Below are positions 1-7,514 of a DNA stretch of 19,865 bases, one piece after another (the first letter of the stretch is position 1; each line of letters begins with the position of its first letter). Under the pieces are notes generated by a model, which ran no database searches, was not told the origin of the DNA, and saw only the letters and a list, made by a program, of their open reading frames with translations. This DNA comes from Clostridiales bacterium UBA1775 (GTDB lineage Bacteria > Bacillota > Clostridia > Monoglobales > Firm-18), in contig DCGP01000040.1 in assembly GCA_002314595.1 (NCBI GenBank), positions 1-19,865 of the forward strand, read 5' to 3'. The position numbers and the translations under genes were made by a program.

Positions 1-933
1 TTATACAAAATCAGCAGTGTCAGATTTAAATGTTTTGCCTTTTAAATAGCCAAGGCACTCATAATCTAAATCATCATCAAATACTAATTTATAGGCGTGT
101 AACGCCTGATGCTTTCTTGCATTTTTATCTCTTTGTAATTTTCCGTATTTTCCATCGCCTAAAAGAGGGTGGTTAATATGGGCAAAATGTGCTCTTATTT
201 GGTGGGTTTTTCCGGTTATCAGCTCCACCTCAACCAATGCGTTTTTGTCTTTAATCCTTATAATTTTATACACAGTAATAATTTTAACTGCACCTTTTTG
301 AGGGGTATCCGTAACATATACCTTGTTTTGCTTAGTGTCCTTAAACAGATATCCTGTTAATGTGGCAGATTTTTCACTTGGTACACCCTCTAACATGGCA
401 AGGTAAAATTTGTGAACTTTTCTAAGCTTGATTATTTCGTTCATTTCCCTTAATGCCTGTGCATTTTTAGCAGCAATTACAATACCACTTGTGTTACGGT
501 CAATTCTGTTACAAAGGGAAGGAACAAAGCTGTTTTCTGCCATTGGGTCATATTCCCCTTTGTCAGAAAGGTAGGAATATAGTTGATTTACAAGGGTGTT
601 TACAGTTCCGTTGTCGTCGTCGTGAACTACAACGCCTGCTTTTTTATCAATTAAAATAATATTCTCATCTTCGTAAATAACGTTAAAATCAGCCTTAACG
701 TGTGTAATGGATTTTCTGTTATTTTCAAAAAATTCGTCGTTAATATACATTTCCAGTATATCGCCGACATTTAAAATATCCCCCTCATTACCACGTTTAC
801 CGTTGATTTTAATGCGTTTTTTTCGTATGCTTTTGTATATCATAGACGTAGGCATGGCAGATTTAAAAAATTTGTGCATAAATTTATCAAGCCTTTGCCC
901 TGCATCGTTTTCTGTTATTGTAATTTTTTTCAT
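1..933 (-). CDS. RluA-family 23S rRNA pseudouridine synthase (RluC/RluD-like)
   Basis: This 310-residue protein isomerises specific uridines to pseudouridine, probably in 23S rRNA, in the cytoplasm. Residues about 12-60 form an S4-type RNA-binding domain (QRLDKF start and a KRIKINGKR segment). The catalytic domain follows. Its motif II reads NRIDRNTSG, with the presumed catalytic aspartate at 145; many relatives have HRLD here. Motif III, GKTHQIRAHFAHINHPLLGD, lies at 241-260. The S4-plus-catalytic layout and length match RluC/RluD rather than the small-subunit enzyme RsuA. The start ATG (complement of 931-933) has an AAAGAGGT ribosome-binding site on the minus strand at 941-948, and the stop codon is the first three bases of the window, so the gene is complete. 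It is divergent from the SLH gene. Family membership is clear; the target uridine cannot be read from the sequence. Confidence 0.93.
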   Translation of the reverse strand: MKKITITENDAGQRLDKFMHKFFKSAMPTSMIYKSIRKKRIKINGKRGNEGDILNVGDILEMYINDEFFENNRKSITHVKADFNVIYEDENIILIDKKAGVVVHDDDNGTVNTLVNQLYSYLSDKGEYDPMAENSFVPSLCNRIDRNTSGIVIAAKNAQALREMNEIIKLRKVHKFYLAMLEGVPSEKSATLTGYLFKDTKQNKVYVTDTPQKGAVKIITVYKIIRIKDKNALVEVELITGKTHQIRAHFAHINHPLLGDGKYGKLQRDKNARKHQALHAYKLVFDDDLDYECLGYLKGKTFKSDTADFV

Positions 934-1122
934 AATTTGTACCTCTTTACCATTTTAACATATATTTTTTGGATTTACAATACCGATATTTTTTAATGTA
1001 ACCAAACTGTAAATATTGAGATAAAACCCTATATAATGCGATAAAATCAATATTTTTTAAATTATTTTTGGCTTAATTAACAAAAAAATGCTATTTTAAC
1101 TTATTTTTATTGAATAAAGTGC

Positions 1123-1151
1123 TTGATTTTTGCTATTTGCTGTGATAAAAT
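1123..1151 (+). promoter_or_regulatory. Promoter of the SLH-protein gene (extended -10)
   Basis: A -35 box TTGATT (1123-1128) and a -10 box TAAAAT (1146-1151) are separated by 17 bases, and TG at 1143-1144 makes an extended -10. Transcription would start near 1158, giving a leader of about 70 bases. The sequence from 934 to here is AT-rich and shows no further gene. Confidence 0.7.
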
Positions 1152-1161
1152 TAAGTCATAA

Positions 1162-1196
1162 TACATAAAGTGGCTTTTTAGTCTAAACTTTATGTA
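1162..1196 (+). promoter_or_regulatory. Stem-loop at the 5' end of the SLH-gene leader
   Basis: A perfect 10-base inverted repeat, TACATAAAGT (1162-1171) and ACTTTATGTA (1187-1196), encloses 15 bases. Inside it, GGCT (1172-1175) can pair with AGTC (1180-1183), including one G-U pair, around a TTTT loop. With the predicted start near 1158, the hairpin would sit almost at the 5' end of the transcript. Such a position suits mRNA stabilisation, as known for other abundant surface-protein messages. A DNA operator is the alternative. Confidence 0.55.
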
Positions 1197-1228
1197 AAAA
1201 CAAGATATTTTTAAGGAGGCAAACGGAT

Positions 1229-4096
1229 ATGAAAACTATTTCAAAGGTTTTATCTGTTATTCTTGTTATCAGTATGATGTTGGGAACAGTTGCTTATGCA
1301 GCAAAGTTCACTGACGTTTCAACAGACAAGTCATATTACGAACCGGTATATGTATTGTCTTCACTTGGAATCATAAATGGTTACGAGGACGGAACATTTG
1401 GTCCTGAAAAGGACGTTACAAGGGCAGAATTTGCAACAATGCTTATGAGAGCAATGGCATCAGCAGGCTTTGGAAGTTCAGACCCTGAGGGCACACCATT
1501 TACAGATTTAAATGACGCAAGCTGGGCAATTAGCGATGTTAGAACTTGCTACGACTTGGGCATTATCAATGGTATGACAGAAACAACATTTGAGCCAAAC
1601 AGCAATGTTACTTACGAACAAGCTCTTAAAATGATTGTATGTGCATTAAACTATGGCCCATCAGCTCAGGAGATTCAAAATAAGGCAGAAAAGCAAGAAT
1701 GGTACTATGGATATATGCAGGTTGCATATAACTTAAAATTAACAGACAGAATTTCTGTTGTATATGGTTCCCCTGCAAAGAGATGGGAAATTGCTCAAAT
1801 GATTTACAATTCATTTGATATTAAAATGCTTGAAAAGCTTGAGCTTTCCGGTGGTGGAGCAATGTATCAAGAATCTAATTTGACATTACTTGGTGATAAG
1901 TTAAATGTTAAGAGAGGCAAAGGTGAACTTATTGCCGATGGTACAAGCACACTTGATGCTTCCGGTAAAGTTGCTCGTGAAGGATATGTTTTAATTAAGG
2001 ATTCTACAACAAATGAAGTATTGAACATTGCCAAAAAGGACATTTCTGTTTCAAACCTACTTGGCAAGAATGTAGAATATTACTACAAAGAAGATAGTTC
2101 AAGCGACAAGTATCTTGTTTGTATCTTAAACAAGACCAGCGAATCATCTTCAATTAAGATTAACGAAAACAACATTGACTCAATTTCAGGCACATACTCA
2201 TCAGGATACACAATAACATACTATGCTTCTGATGATGCAACAAAAACATCAAAAGCAACAGTTGATGCTAATCCGGTTATTTCAGTTAACGGCGAAGTTA
2301 AGACAGGACTTTCAGCATCAGAGCTTATTCCTGAAACAGGTACAATTGAGCTTATAGCTTCAAATGGTGGCAACTACAACAAAATTAACATTTCTTCATA
2401 CGACACTTATGTTGTAAAATCTGTTAATACAACAGATAAATATGTTGTAGATATGTATAGAAGTGCTTCATCTACAAAGCCAAGTACACTTTCACTTGAC
2501 GATTCAACAGGCGAATATACAATTAGTTTAAGCACAACTTCTAACAGTGTAATTTCTGTTGGTGGTATTGCTCAATACAATGTAATATCTGTTAAGGATA
2601 CAAAAGGTAATGGTAACAGAGTTACAAGAAACGCAATTGTTTCAACAAAAAATGTTACAGGTACAATCAATGAAATTGACCTTGAAGAGGATAAAATCAA
2701 AATCGCAGATTCAACATATAAGGTTTCAAGATATCTAAACAATATGGCTAAGGAAAATACAAATGCATCAACATCACTTTCAACTCTTTCAGTTGGTGAT
2801 AACTGCAAAGCATATCTTGATAAGGATGATAGAATTTGCTATATTACAAAGACAGCTACAGGTGGTGCAATTTACGGCTACCTTGTAGAAGCAGGCAAAG
2901 AAGGCAACGATCTTAAATTTGCTATTTTGTCATCAAAATCTTCAAAGGTTGGCTCACCATACTTTAAGGCAGCCAACAAAGTGAGAATTGATGGTGTTTC
3001 ATATTCATCTAAGGATTCTATTTTAGAAGCACTTTTAGAAGGTGGTAAGGTGTACAACCACAGCAGCAAGAGTAAATATGCTCAGCTAATTAAGTTTAAA
3101 TTAAACTCATCAAGCGAAATTACTGATATTGAAACTGCTTATACAAATCCTGATACAGAGGACGAAAATGACGAAACATTATTCAAATATTACAGCGTTG
3201 CAAAGAAGACCGGCGATGTTATGAAGTATGTAAGCTCATCAATGGACTTTGTTGGTGCAACAAACTCTGATAAGTTTAGAATTAACTCATCAACAAAAGT
3301 ATTCCTTGTTCCAAAAGATGTTACTGATTACAGCTTATATGGAATGAAGGCATATTCATACTTTAACAATGGTTCAACATACAGAGTTGAAGCATACAAT
3401 GTAACAGGTACACTTAATGTTGCCGGTGCAGTTGTTGTATATCAAACTGAGGAAACAGAAGCAAGCGTAAATTATTCTTACCCAATGTTCTTAATTACAG
3501 CAATGTCCCAAACAACAAATTCTGACGGTGTTCCTTGCGATAAGGTTGTAGGCTACAATATTTCAACAAGTGGTGCAGTATCAACAAAAACAGTTTACTC
3601 AGCAAGTGCCGGTGATATTTCCGACAACTACGAAATCGGCGATGTAATCGTTTACGCAGTAACTAACAGTGGCGAAATAAATACAAAGACAATCAGAAAA
3701 TTATTCAGTCCGAAGGATTATGTTGCTCAAAGAACTCGTTTAGATAATACAAAATACGACGGTATAAACTATTACAGCGAACAATTTAGTGGTATGTTGT
3801 TAGGCTCTGACCTTGACGATACAAACCAAATGTTTGATATTGCTTTGGTTCAAGAGGTTAGTGAGTGTGAATCAGCTGAATCTGTTTCATTTAACGCAAA
3901 TGGTAATACAAAATACTTCACATATAATACAAAGGCAACCTCAAACGAATCAAAGGTTACACAACAAGAAGGAACACTTGACTTATCTTCGTTCCCATCA
4001 TACATTGAAACACAAGAAAAAGGCGAACCAAATGCAACAAAATTGTTTGTATACAAATATGGTGAAAACGTTAGAATGGTTTATGTAATCAAATAG
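1229..4096 (+). CDS. Secreted S-layer-homology (SLH) domain protein with large unrecognised C-terminal region
   Basis: A 955-residue exported protein probably held non-covalently in the cell wall. The N-terminus is a Sec signal peptide (MKTISK, a hydrophobic core, then A-Y-A before residue 25). Three SLH motifs follow at about 26-77, 90-142 and 156-199. The first carries the wall-polymer-binding signature VTRAEF (63-68); the second (VTYEQA) and third (AKRWEI) are degenerate at that place. From about 200 to the end I recognise no family. That part is rich in Ser, Thr, Asn, Tyr and Lys and looks like a series of beta-strand domains, with no LPXTG-type anchor and no C-terminal membrane segment. 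Translation starts at ATG 1229 behind AAGGAGG (1213-1219). The gene stands alone between its own promoter and terminator, consistent with an abundant surface-layer or wall-associated protein. The function of the C-terminal part is unknown; an enzyme or a structural S-layer protein are both possible. Confidence 0.9.
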   Translation: MKTISKVLSVILVISMMLGTVAYAAKFTDVSTDKSYYEPVYVLSSLGIINGYEDGTFGPEKDVTRAEFATMLMRAMASAGFGSSDPEGTPFTDLNDASWAISDVRTCYDLGIINGMTETTFEPNSNVTYEQALKMIVCALNYGPSAQEIQNKAEKQEWYYGYMQVAYNLKLTDRISVVYGSPAKRWEIAQMIYNSFDIKMLEKLELSGGGAMYQESNLTLLGDKLNVKRGKGELIADGTSTLDASGKVAREGYVLIKDSTTNEVLNIAKKDISVSNLLGKNVEYYYKEDSSSDKYLVCILNKTSESSSIKINENNIDSISGTYSSGYTITYYASDDATKTSKATVDANPVISVNGEVKTGLSASELIPETGTIELIASNGGNYNKINISSYDTYVVKSVNTTDKYVVDMYRSASSTKPSTLSLDDSTGEYTISLSTTSNSVISVGGIAQYNVISVKDTKGNGNRVTRNAIVSTKNVTGTINEIDLEEDKIKIADSTYKVSRYLNNMAKENTNASTSLSTLSVGDNCKAYLDKDDRICYITKTATGGAIYGYLVEAGKEGNDLKFAILSSKSSKVGSPYFKAANKVRIDGVSYSSKDSILEALLEGGKVYNHSSKSKYAQLIKFKLNSSSEITDIETAYTNPDTEDENDETLFKYYSVAKKTGDVMKYVSSSMDFVGATNSDKFRINSSTKVFLVPKDVTDYSLYGMKAYSYFNNGSTYRVEAYNVTGTLNVAGAVVVYQTEETEASVNYSYPMFLITAMSQTTNSDGVPCDKVVGYNISTSGAVSTKTVYSASAGDISDNYEIGDVIVYAVTNSGEINTKTIRKLFSPKDYVAQRTRLDNTKYDGINYYSEQFSGMLLGSDLDDTNQMFDIALVQEVSECESAESVSFNANGNTKYFTYNTKATSNESKVTQQEGTLDLSSFPSYIETQEKGEPNATKLFVYKYGENVRMVYVIK

Positions 4097-4109
4097 TTTA
4101 AACTTTTAA

Positions 4110-4144
4110 AAACACAAGGAATGAAAATTCCTTGTGTTTTTTTT
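4110..4144 (+). terminator. Rho-independent terminator of the SLH gene
   Basis: A perfect 13-base-pair stem (4110-4122 with 4127-4139) with a GAAA loop is followed by an uninterrupted T run (4137-4144). It starts 13 bases after the stop codon. Confidence 0.95.
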
Positions 4145-4229
4145 GCATTGTTTTGCACACAATGATTAGTATATTTTGCATAAAAAGGTAAAAAATTTAA
4201 TAAAAAAATAAAAAAATGAAAAATTTTAC

Positions 4230-4258
4230 TTGCAATTTTTCATAATATATGGTAATAT
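4230..4258 (+). promoter_or_regulatory. Promoter of the amino-acid ABC transporter operon
   Basis: TTGCAA (4230-4235) and TAATAT (4253-4258) are 17 bases apart, with TG at 4250-4251 forming an extended -10. Runs of A and T from about 4190 to 4227 lie just upstream and could act as an UP element. Transcription would begin near 4265, leaving a leader of about 36 bases. The ribosome-binding site AAAGGAG is at 4284-4290. Confidence 0.7.
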
Positions 4259-4300
4259 TAAGAATATAATAATATAAAACTAAAAAGGAGAGTATTATCT

Positions 4301-5065
4301 ATGAAAAAATTACTTTGTTTAGTATTAGCAATCGTACTTTGCTTTAGCTTTGCAGCTTGTGGCAACAAAGATAGTGCAAGCGATTCAGCTAAAAAATTCA
4401 TTATTGCAACAGACAAGGGCTTTAGCCCATTCGAATTCCAAGATGCTGACGGCAATATCGTTGGTATCGATATGGACATTTTAAAGGCAATAGCTGAGGA
4501 CCAAGGCTTTGAATATGACCTTCAATACATTGGTTGGGACGCTGCAATTGCTGCATGTCAAGCAGGTCAAGCCGACGGTATGATTGCAGGTGCTTCTATT
4601 ACAGATGAAAGAAAGCAATCAGGCTGGATTTTCTCAGAGGGTTACTATGATGCAACTCAGGGAATGGCAGTTGCAAAGGGTTCAAACATTAAAGGCTTTG
4701 AAGATTTAGCAGGCAAAAAGGTTGCTGTTAAAAATGGTACAATGAGTAACCAATATGCTGAAAGTATTAAAAATCAATATGGTTTTGAGGTTGTTACATT
4801 CTCAACATCACCTGATATGTACCAAGCAGTTACCGGTGGTCAAGCAGCAGCTTGCTTTGACGATACACCAATCTTAAAGTACAACATTAAAACAGGCGAA
4901 CTTGATATGAACTTTGTTGAAGGTACAGAAAACGAACCTGCTCAATATGGTTTTACTATCTTTGATTCAAACAAACAAGAACTTGTTGACCTATTTAACA
5001 AAGGTCTTGCAAACATCAAAGCAAACGGCAAATACGATGAAATTATCGCTAAATATTTAGGTTAA
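4301..5065 (+). CDS. Amino-acid ABC transporter substrate-binding lipoprotein (family 3)
   Basis: A 254-residue extracellular solute-binding lipoprotein that captures a polar amino acid and delivers it to the permease encoded next. The signal peptide ends in the lipobox F-A-A-C with lipidated Cys20; Phe at -3 is slightly unusual, Leu being commoner. The mature part is a bilobed family 3 binding protein: ATDKGFSPFEF (36-46), GIDMDILKAIA (55-65), and TDERKQSG (101-108), whose Arg104 is placed to bind the ligand carboxylate. FDDTP (186-190) supplies an acidic residue for the amino group. The length is typical. The start ATG follows AAAGGAG at 4284-4290. This is the first gene of a three-gene transporter operon. 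Overall resemblance is to GlnH/ArtJ/cystine-type proteins, but the ligand cannot be fixed from sequence alone. Confidence 0.93.
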   Translation: MKKLLCLVLAIVLCFSFAACGNKDSASDSAKKFIIATDKGFSPFEFQDADGNIVGIDMDILKAIAEDQGFEYDLQYIGWDAAIAACQAGQADGMIAGASITDERKQSGWIFSEGYYDATQGMAVAKGSNIKGFEDLAGKKVAVKNGTMSNQYAESIKNQYGFEVVTFSTSPDMYQAVTGGQAAACFDDTPILKYNIKTGELDMNFVEGTENEPAQYGFTIFDSNKQELVDLFNKGLANIKANGKYDEIIAKYLG

Positions 5066-5096
5066 TATTTATTGATGATTTAAAGACTAAACCAAA

Positions 5097-5143
5097 GGGC
5101 ATCGGGTTTCCGATGCCCATAATTTGCGAATAGGGCTTATTCG
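5097..5143 (+). promoter_or_regulatory. Two adjacent intergenic hairpins behind the binding-protein gene
   Basis: The first is a perfect 9-base-pair stem, GGGCATCGG (5097-5105) with CCGATGCCC (5110-5118), and a GTTT loop. The second pairs CGAATA (5127-5132) with TATTCG (5138-5143). Neither is followed by a T run, so they are not ordinary terminators. Such a hairpin between a binding-protein gene and its permease gene often protects the upstream mRNA from 3' decay, so the binding protein is made in excess. That role is inferred here. Confidence 0.6.
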
Positions 5144-5179
5144 TAGGAAATACATTTTAGAAAGAGGCTATGGAAAGAA

Positions 5180-5869
5180 ATGGGCCAAATTATCAGTACA
5201 TACGGTAACCTTTTGCTTGAAGCAATGGGATACACCTTGCTTTTGGCACTATGGGGTTTACTGTTCGGTTGCATACTGGGTATAATCTTCGGGTTGTCCA
5301 GTGTTGTAAATAACAAAGTAAGTAATATAATAGCTAAAATATATGTTAATTTAATACGAGGAGTTCCAATGATAGTATTGGCATTTTTCGTATATTTTGG
5401 TGTGCCTTACGGTTTAAAAAACCTGTTTGGAATATCGACCACATTTTCAGCCTTAACAGCAGGTATTATCTGCCTTGCACTTAACTGTGGTGCATATATG
5501 GCAGAAATTATCCGTGCAGGTATTCAATCAATCGACCCGGGGCAAATGGAGGCTGCAAGAAGCTTGGGCCTTTCATATTGGAGGTCAATGTTTAGGGTTG
5601 TGTTGCCTCAGGCAATTAAAAATATGATTCCAAGCATCGTAAACCAATTTATTATTACGTTAAAGGATACTTCAATCCTATCTGTAATTGGTTTTCCGGA
5701 GCTTGTAAACAAGGCTCAAAATGTTATTGCACAGACCTTTAAATCATTCCAAATTTGGGCTATTGTAGCAGTAATGTACTTGGTTGTTATTTTGGCATTG
5801 CAACAGATTGCAAATGCTTTGGAAAGGAGTTTGAAACGTGGCAGCGAAAGAAATCGAGACAAACATTAA
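5180..5869 (+). CDS. Amino-acid ABC transporter permease
   Basis: A 229-residue integral membrane protein of the polar amino-acid permease group (HisMQ/GlnP type), forming the channel, probably as a homodimer since no second permease gene is present. Hydrophobic segments lie at about 10-40, 53-77, 86-110, 150-172 and 190-212. The cytoplasmic coupling loop that contacts the ATPase is plain: EAARSLGLSYWRSMFRVVLP at 124-143. NLIRGVP (57-63) is the usual conserved family motif. The start is ATG 5180, with AAAGAGG at 5161-5167, a rather long 12 bases away. An earlier ATG at 5170 is in another frame. The 3' end overlaps the ATPase gene by 32 bases, which suggests translational coupling. Confidence 0.95.
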   Translation: MGQIISTYGNLLLEAMGYTLLLALWGLLFGCILGIIFGLSSVVNNKVSNIIAKIYVNLIRGVPMIVLAFFVYFGVPYGLKNLFGISTTFSALTAGIICLALNCGAYMAEIIRAGIQSIDPGQMEAARSLGLSYWRSMFRVVLPQAIKNMIPSIVNQFIITLKDTSILSVIGFPELVNKAQNVIAQTFKSFQIWAIVAVMYLVVILALQQIANALERSLKRGSERNRDKH

Positions 5870-6590
5870 AATTCACGTAGAACACCTTAAAAAGAAATTT
5901 GGAAAAAATGTGGTTTTAAAGGACATTTCAACGGATATTTACGAGGGAGAGGTTGTAGTTATTTTAGGCCCGTCAGGTAGTGGTAAATCTACATTCCTTC
6001 GTTGCTTAAATCGTCTTGAAGATATTACAGACGGCACTGTTGTAGTTGATGGATATCGCATTGACGACAAAAAAATAGATATTAACAAGGTTCGTGAAAA
6101 TATAGGTATGGTTTTCCAACATTTTAATTTGTTTAACAACTTAAATGTTATTCAAAACCTTACATTAGCGCCTGTTGACCTTAAAAAGGCATCTAAGGAA
6201 GAGGCACGAGAAACTGCGTTAAAAATGCTTGAAAGGGTTGGGCTTTCAGATAAGGTTGAGGAATATCCAAACCAACTTTCCGGTGGTCAAAAACAGCGTG
6301 TTGCTATTGCAAGGGCTCTTTGTATGAATCCTGATATTATGCTGTTTGACGAACCTACCTCTGCATTAGACCCGGAAATGGTCGGGGAAGTTTTGGCAGT
6401 TATGAAGGACCTTGCAAAGCAGGGTATGACAATGGTTTGCGTTACTCACGAAATGGGCTTTGCCAGAGAAGTTGCAGACAGAGTGTTGTTTATTGACGAG
6501 GGCGTCATTATTGAAGAGGGTACTCCTGATGAGATTTTTAATAGCCCAAAACACCCAAGGACAATAGACTTTTTAAATAAAGTATTATAA
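5838..6590 (+). CDS. Amino-acid ABC transporter ATP-binding protein (GTG start)
   Basis: A 250-residue ATPase subunit driving amino-acid uptake. All ABC motifs are present: Walker A GPSGSGKST (44-52), Q-loop Gln94, signature LSGGQ (147-151), Walker B LFDEP (169-173, catalytic Glu172), D-loop SALD (175-178) and H-loop His204. The GlnQ/HisP group is indicated by the overall sequence and length. Translation starts at GTG 5838, supported by AAAGGAG at 5823-5829 with 8 bases spacing. This start lies inside the permease gene and gives a 32-base overlap. The gene closes the transporter operon and is followed within a few bases by a terminator. Confidence 0.96.
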   Translation: MAAKEIETNIKIHVEHLKKKFGKNVVLKDISTDIYEGEVVVILGPSGSGKSTFLRCLNRLEDITDGTVVVDGYRIDDKKIDINKVRENIGMVFQHFNLFNNLNVIQNLTLAPVDLKKASKEEARETALKMLERVGLSDKVEEYPNQLSGGQKQRVAIARALCMNPDIMLFDEPTSALDPEMVGEVLAVMKDLAKQGMTMVCVTHEMGFAREVADRVLFIDEGVIIEEGTPDEIFNSPKHPRTIDFLNKVL

Positions 6591-6595
6591 GATTT

Positions 6596-6632
6596 ATAGG
6601 TTGTAGCAAATGCCTTGTTACAACCTATTTTT
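6596..6632 (+). terminator. Terminator of the ABC transporter operon
   Basis: ATAGGTTGTA (6596-6605) pairs perfectly with TACAACCTAT (6619-6628), and CAA/TTG pairing extends the helix inward. Five T follow (6628-6632). The next gene's ribosome-binding site begins only six bases further on. Confidence 0.85.
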
Positions 6633-6649
6633 AATATGGAGGCAATAAA

Positions 6650-7363
6650 ATGAAAAACGTATTGATAACAGGGGCTTCAAGAGGCATTGGCAGACAGACG
6701 GCAATACAGTTTGCCCGGGAAGGCTATAATGTAATTATTAACTATAATAAAAGCAAGGCAGAAGCCGAAAGCCTTGCCAAGGAAATTGGTGGATTTGCTG
6801 TTAAGGCTGATGTTTCGGATGAAACACAAGTTAAAAATATGGTTGATACAGTTTGCCAAAGGTTTGGTTTTATAGATGTGCTTGTTAATAATTCCGGTAT
6901 AGCCCAGCAAAAGCTGTTTACGGATATTACAACGGAGCAGTGGCACAAAATGATGAATGTAAATGTTAATTCAATGTATTATACTTGCAAGTATCTTGTG
7001 CCTGAAATGATTAGGCAAAAGCAAGGTGTTATAATTAACATTTCATCAATGTGGGGTGTTGCAGGGGCATCATGTGAGGTTCACTATTCCACTTCAAAGG
7101 CTGCGGTTATTGGCTTTACAAAGGCACTTGCCAAGGAACTTGCTCCCTCTAATATTCGTGTTAATGCAGTTGCACCCGGCACAATTTCAACAGATATGTG
7201 CAATTTTGACCAAGAGACCTTGGACTTAATTAAAAATGATACTCCCCTTGGTAAAATTGGCTCGCCAATTGACATAGCAAATATGATAACCTATCTTGCA
7301 AGTGAAAAGGCAGGATTTATAACCGGACAGGTTTTTAATGTAAATGGTGGTATGGTAATTTAA
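6650..7363 (+). CDS. Short-chain dehydrogenase/reductase (FabG-like; possibly EF-P 5-aminopentanone reductase)
   Basis: A 237-residue cytosolic NAD(P)-dependent oxidoreductase of the classical SDR family. The nucleotide-binding motif TGASRGIG is at 7-14 and NNSG at 80-83 replaces the usual NNAG. The catalytic residues are Ser133, Tyr146 and Lys150 (YSTSK), with an Asn in the NVNVN segment near 105. The C-terminal GQVFNVNGG is the common SDR ending. The best general label is 3-oxoacyl-ACP reductase-like. From memory, the segments QQKLFTDIT and GASCEVHYS resemble clostridial proteins named elongation factor P 5-aminopentanone reductase (YmfI type), so that is a real alternative. No fatty-acid synthesis gene lies nearby, which weakens a FabG assignment. 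The ribosome-binding site is GGAGG at 6638-6642. The gene lies between two terminators. Confidence 0.88.
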   Translation: MKNVLITGASRGIGRQTAIQFAREGYNVIINYNKSKAEAESLAKEIGGFAVKADVSDETQVKNMVDTVCQRFGFIDVLVNNSGIAQQKLFTDITTEQWHKMMNVNVNSMYYTCKYLVPEMIRQKQGVIINISSMWGVAGASCEVHYSTSKAAVIGFTKALAKELAPSNIRVNAVAPGTISTDMCNFDQETLDLIKNDTPLGKIGSPIDIANMITYLASEKAGFITGQVFNVNGGMVI

Positions 7364-7380
7364 TAATTCATAACATTTAG

Positions 7381-7415
7381 TGGCTGGAATATTTAAAATA
7401 ATTCAGCCATTTTTT
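7381..7415 (+). terminator. Terminator of the SDR gene
   Basis: TGGCTG (7381-7386) plus AAT (7388-7390) pairs with ATTCAGCCA (7401-7409), with one bulged G at 7387. A run of six T follows (7410-7415). Confidence 0.85.
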
Positions 7416-7464
7416 ATTTGCAAAAACAACTCGCTATTTTACAAAATGTACTTGCTTTTTTTCA

Positions 7465-7493
7465 TTGAATGTATTACACTGTTATTGTATCAT
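7465..7493 (+). promoter_or_regulatory. Promoter of the AraC-MATE-beta-helix unit
   Basis: TTGAAT (7465-7470) and TATCAT (7488-7493) are separated by 17 bases. TGTAT-C-ATACA (7486-7496) is a small palindrome lying on the -10 box, and a related TGTATTACA lies at 7470-7478, 16 bases upstream. These may be binding half-sites for the regulator encoded just downstream. The ribosome-binding site is GAAGGTGA (7503-7510). Confidence 0.55.
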
Positions 7494-7514
7494 ACATAGG
7501 GCGAAGGTGATGGA

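Noticed and set aside
952..980. Minus-strand TTGTAA-17-TAAAAT promoter-like sequence before the pseudouridine synthase gene
   Set aside because: It would start transcription near 945, inside the ribosome-binding site at 941-948. In such AT-rich sequence the match may be chance, so it is not listed as a feature.
3813..4088. 91-residue plus-strand frame within the SLH gene end
   Set aside because: It is an out-of-frame shadow rich in Gln, Thr, His and Lys from AAC/ACA-rich codons, with no ribosome-binding site.
5066..5179. Possible riboswitch or T-box between binding-protein and permease genes
   Set aside because: Only two simple hairpins are present, with no T run, no T-box consensus and no multi-helix aptamer.
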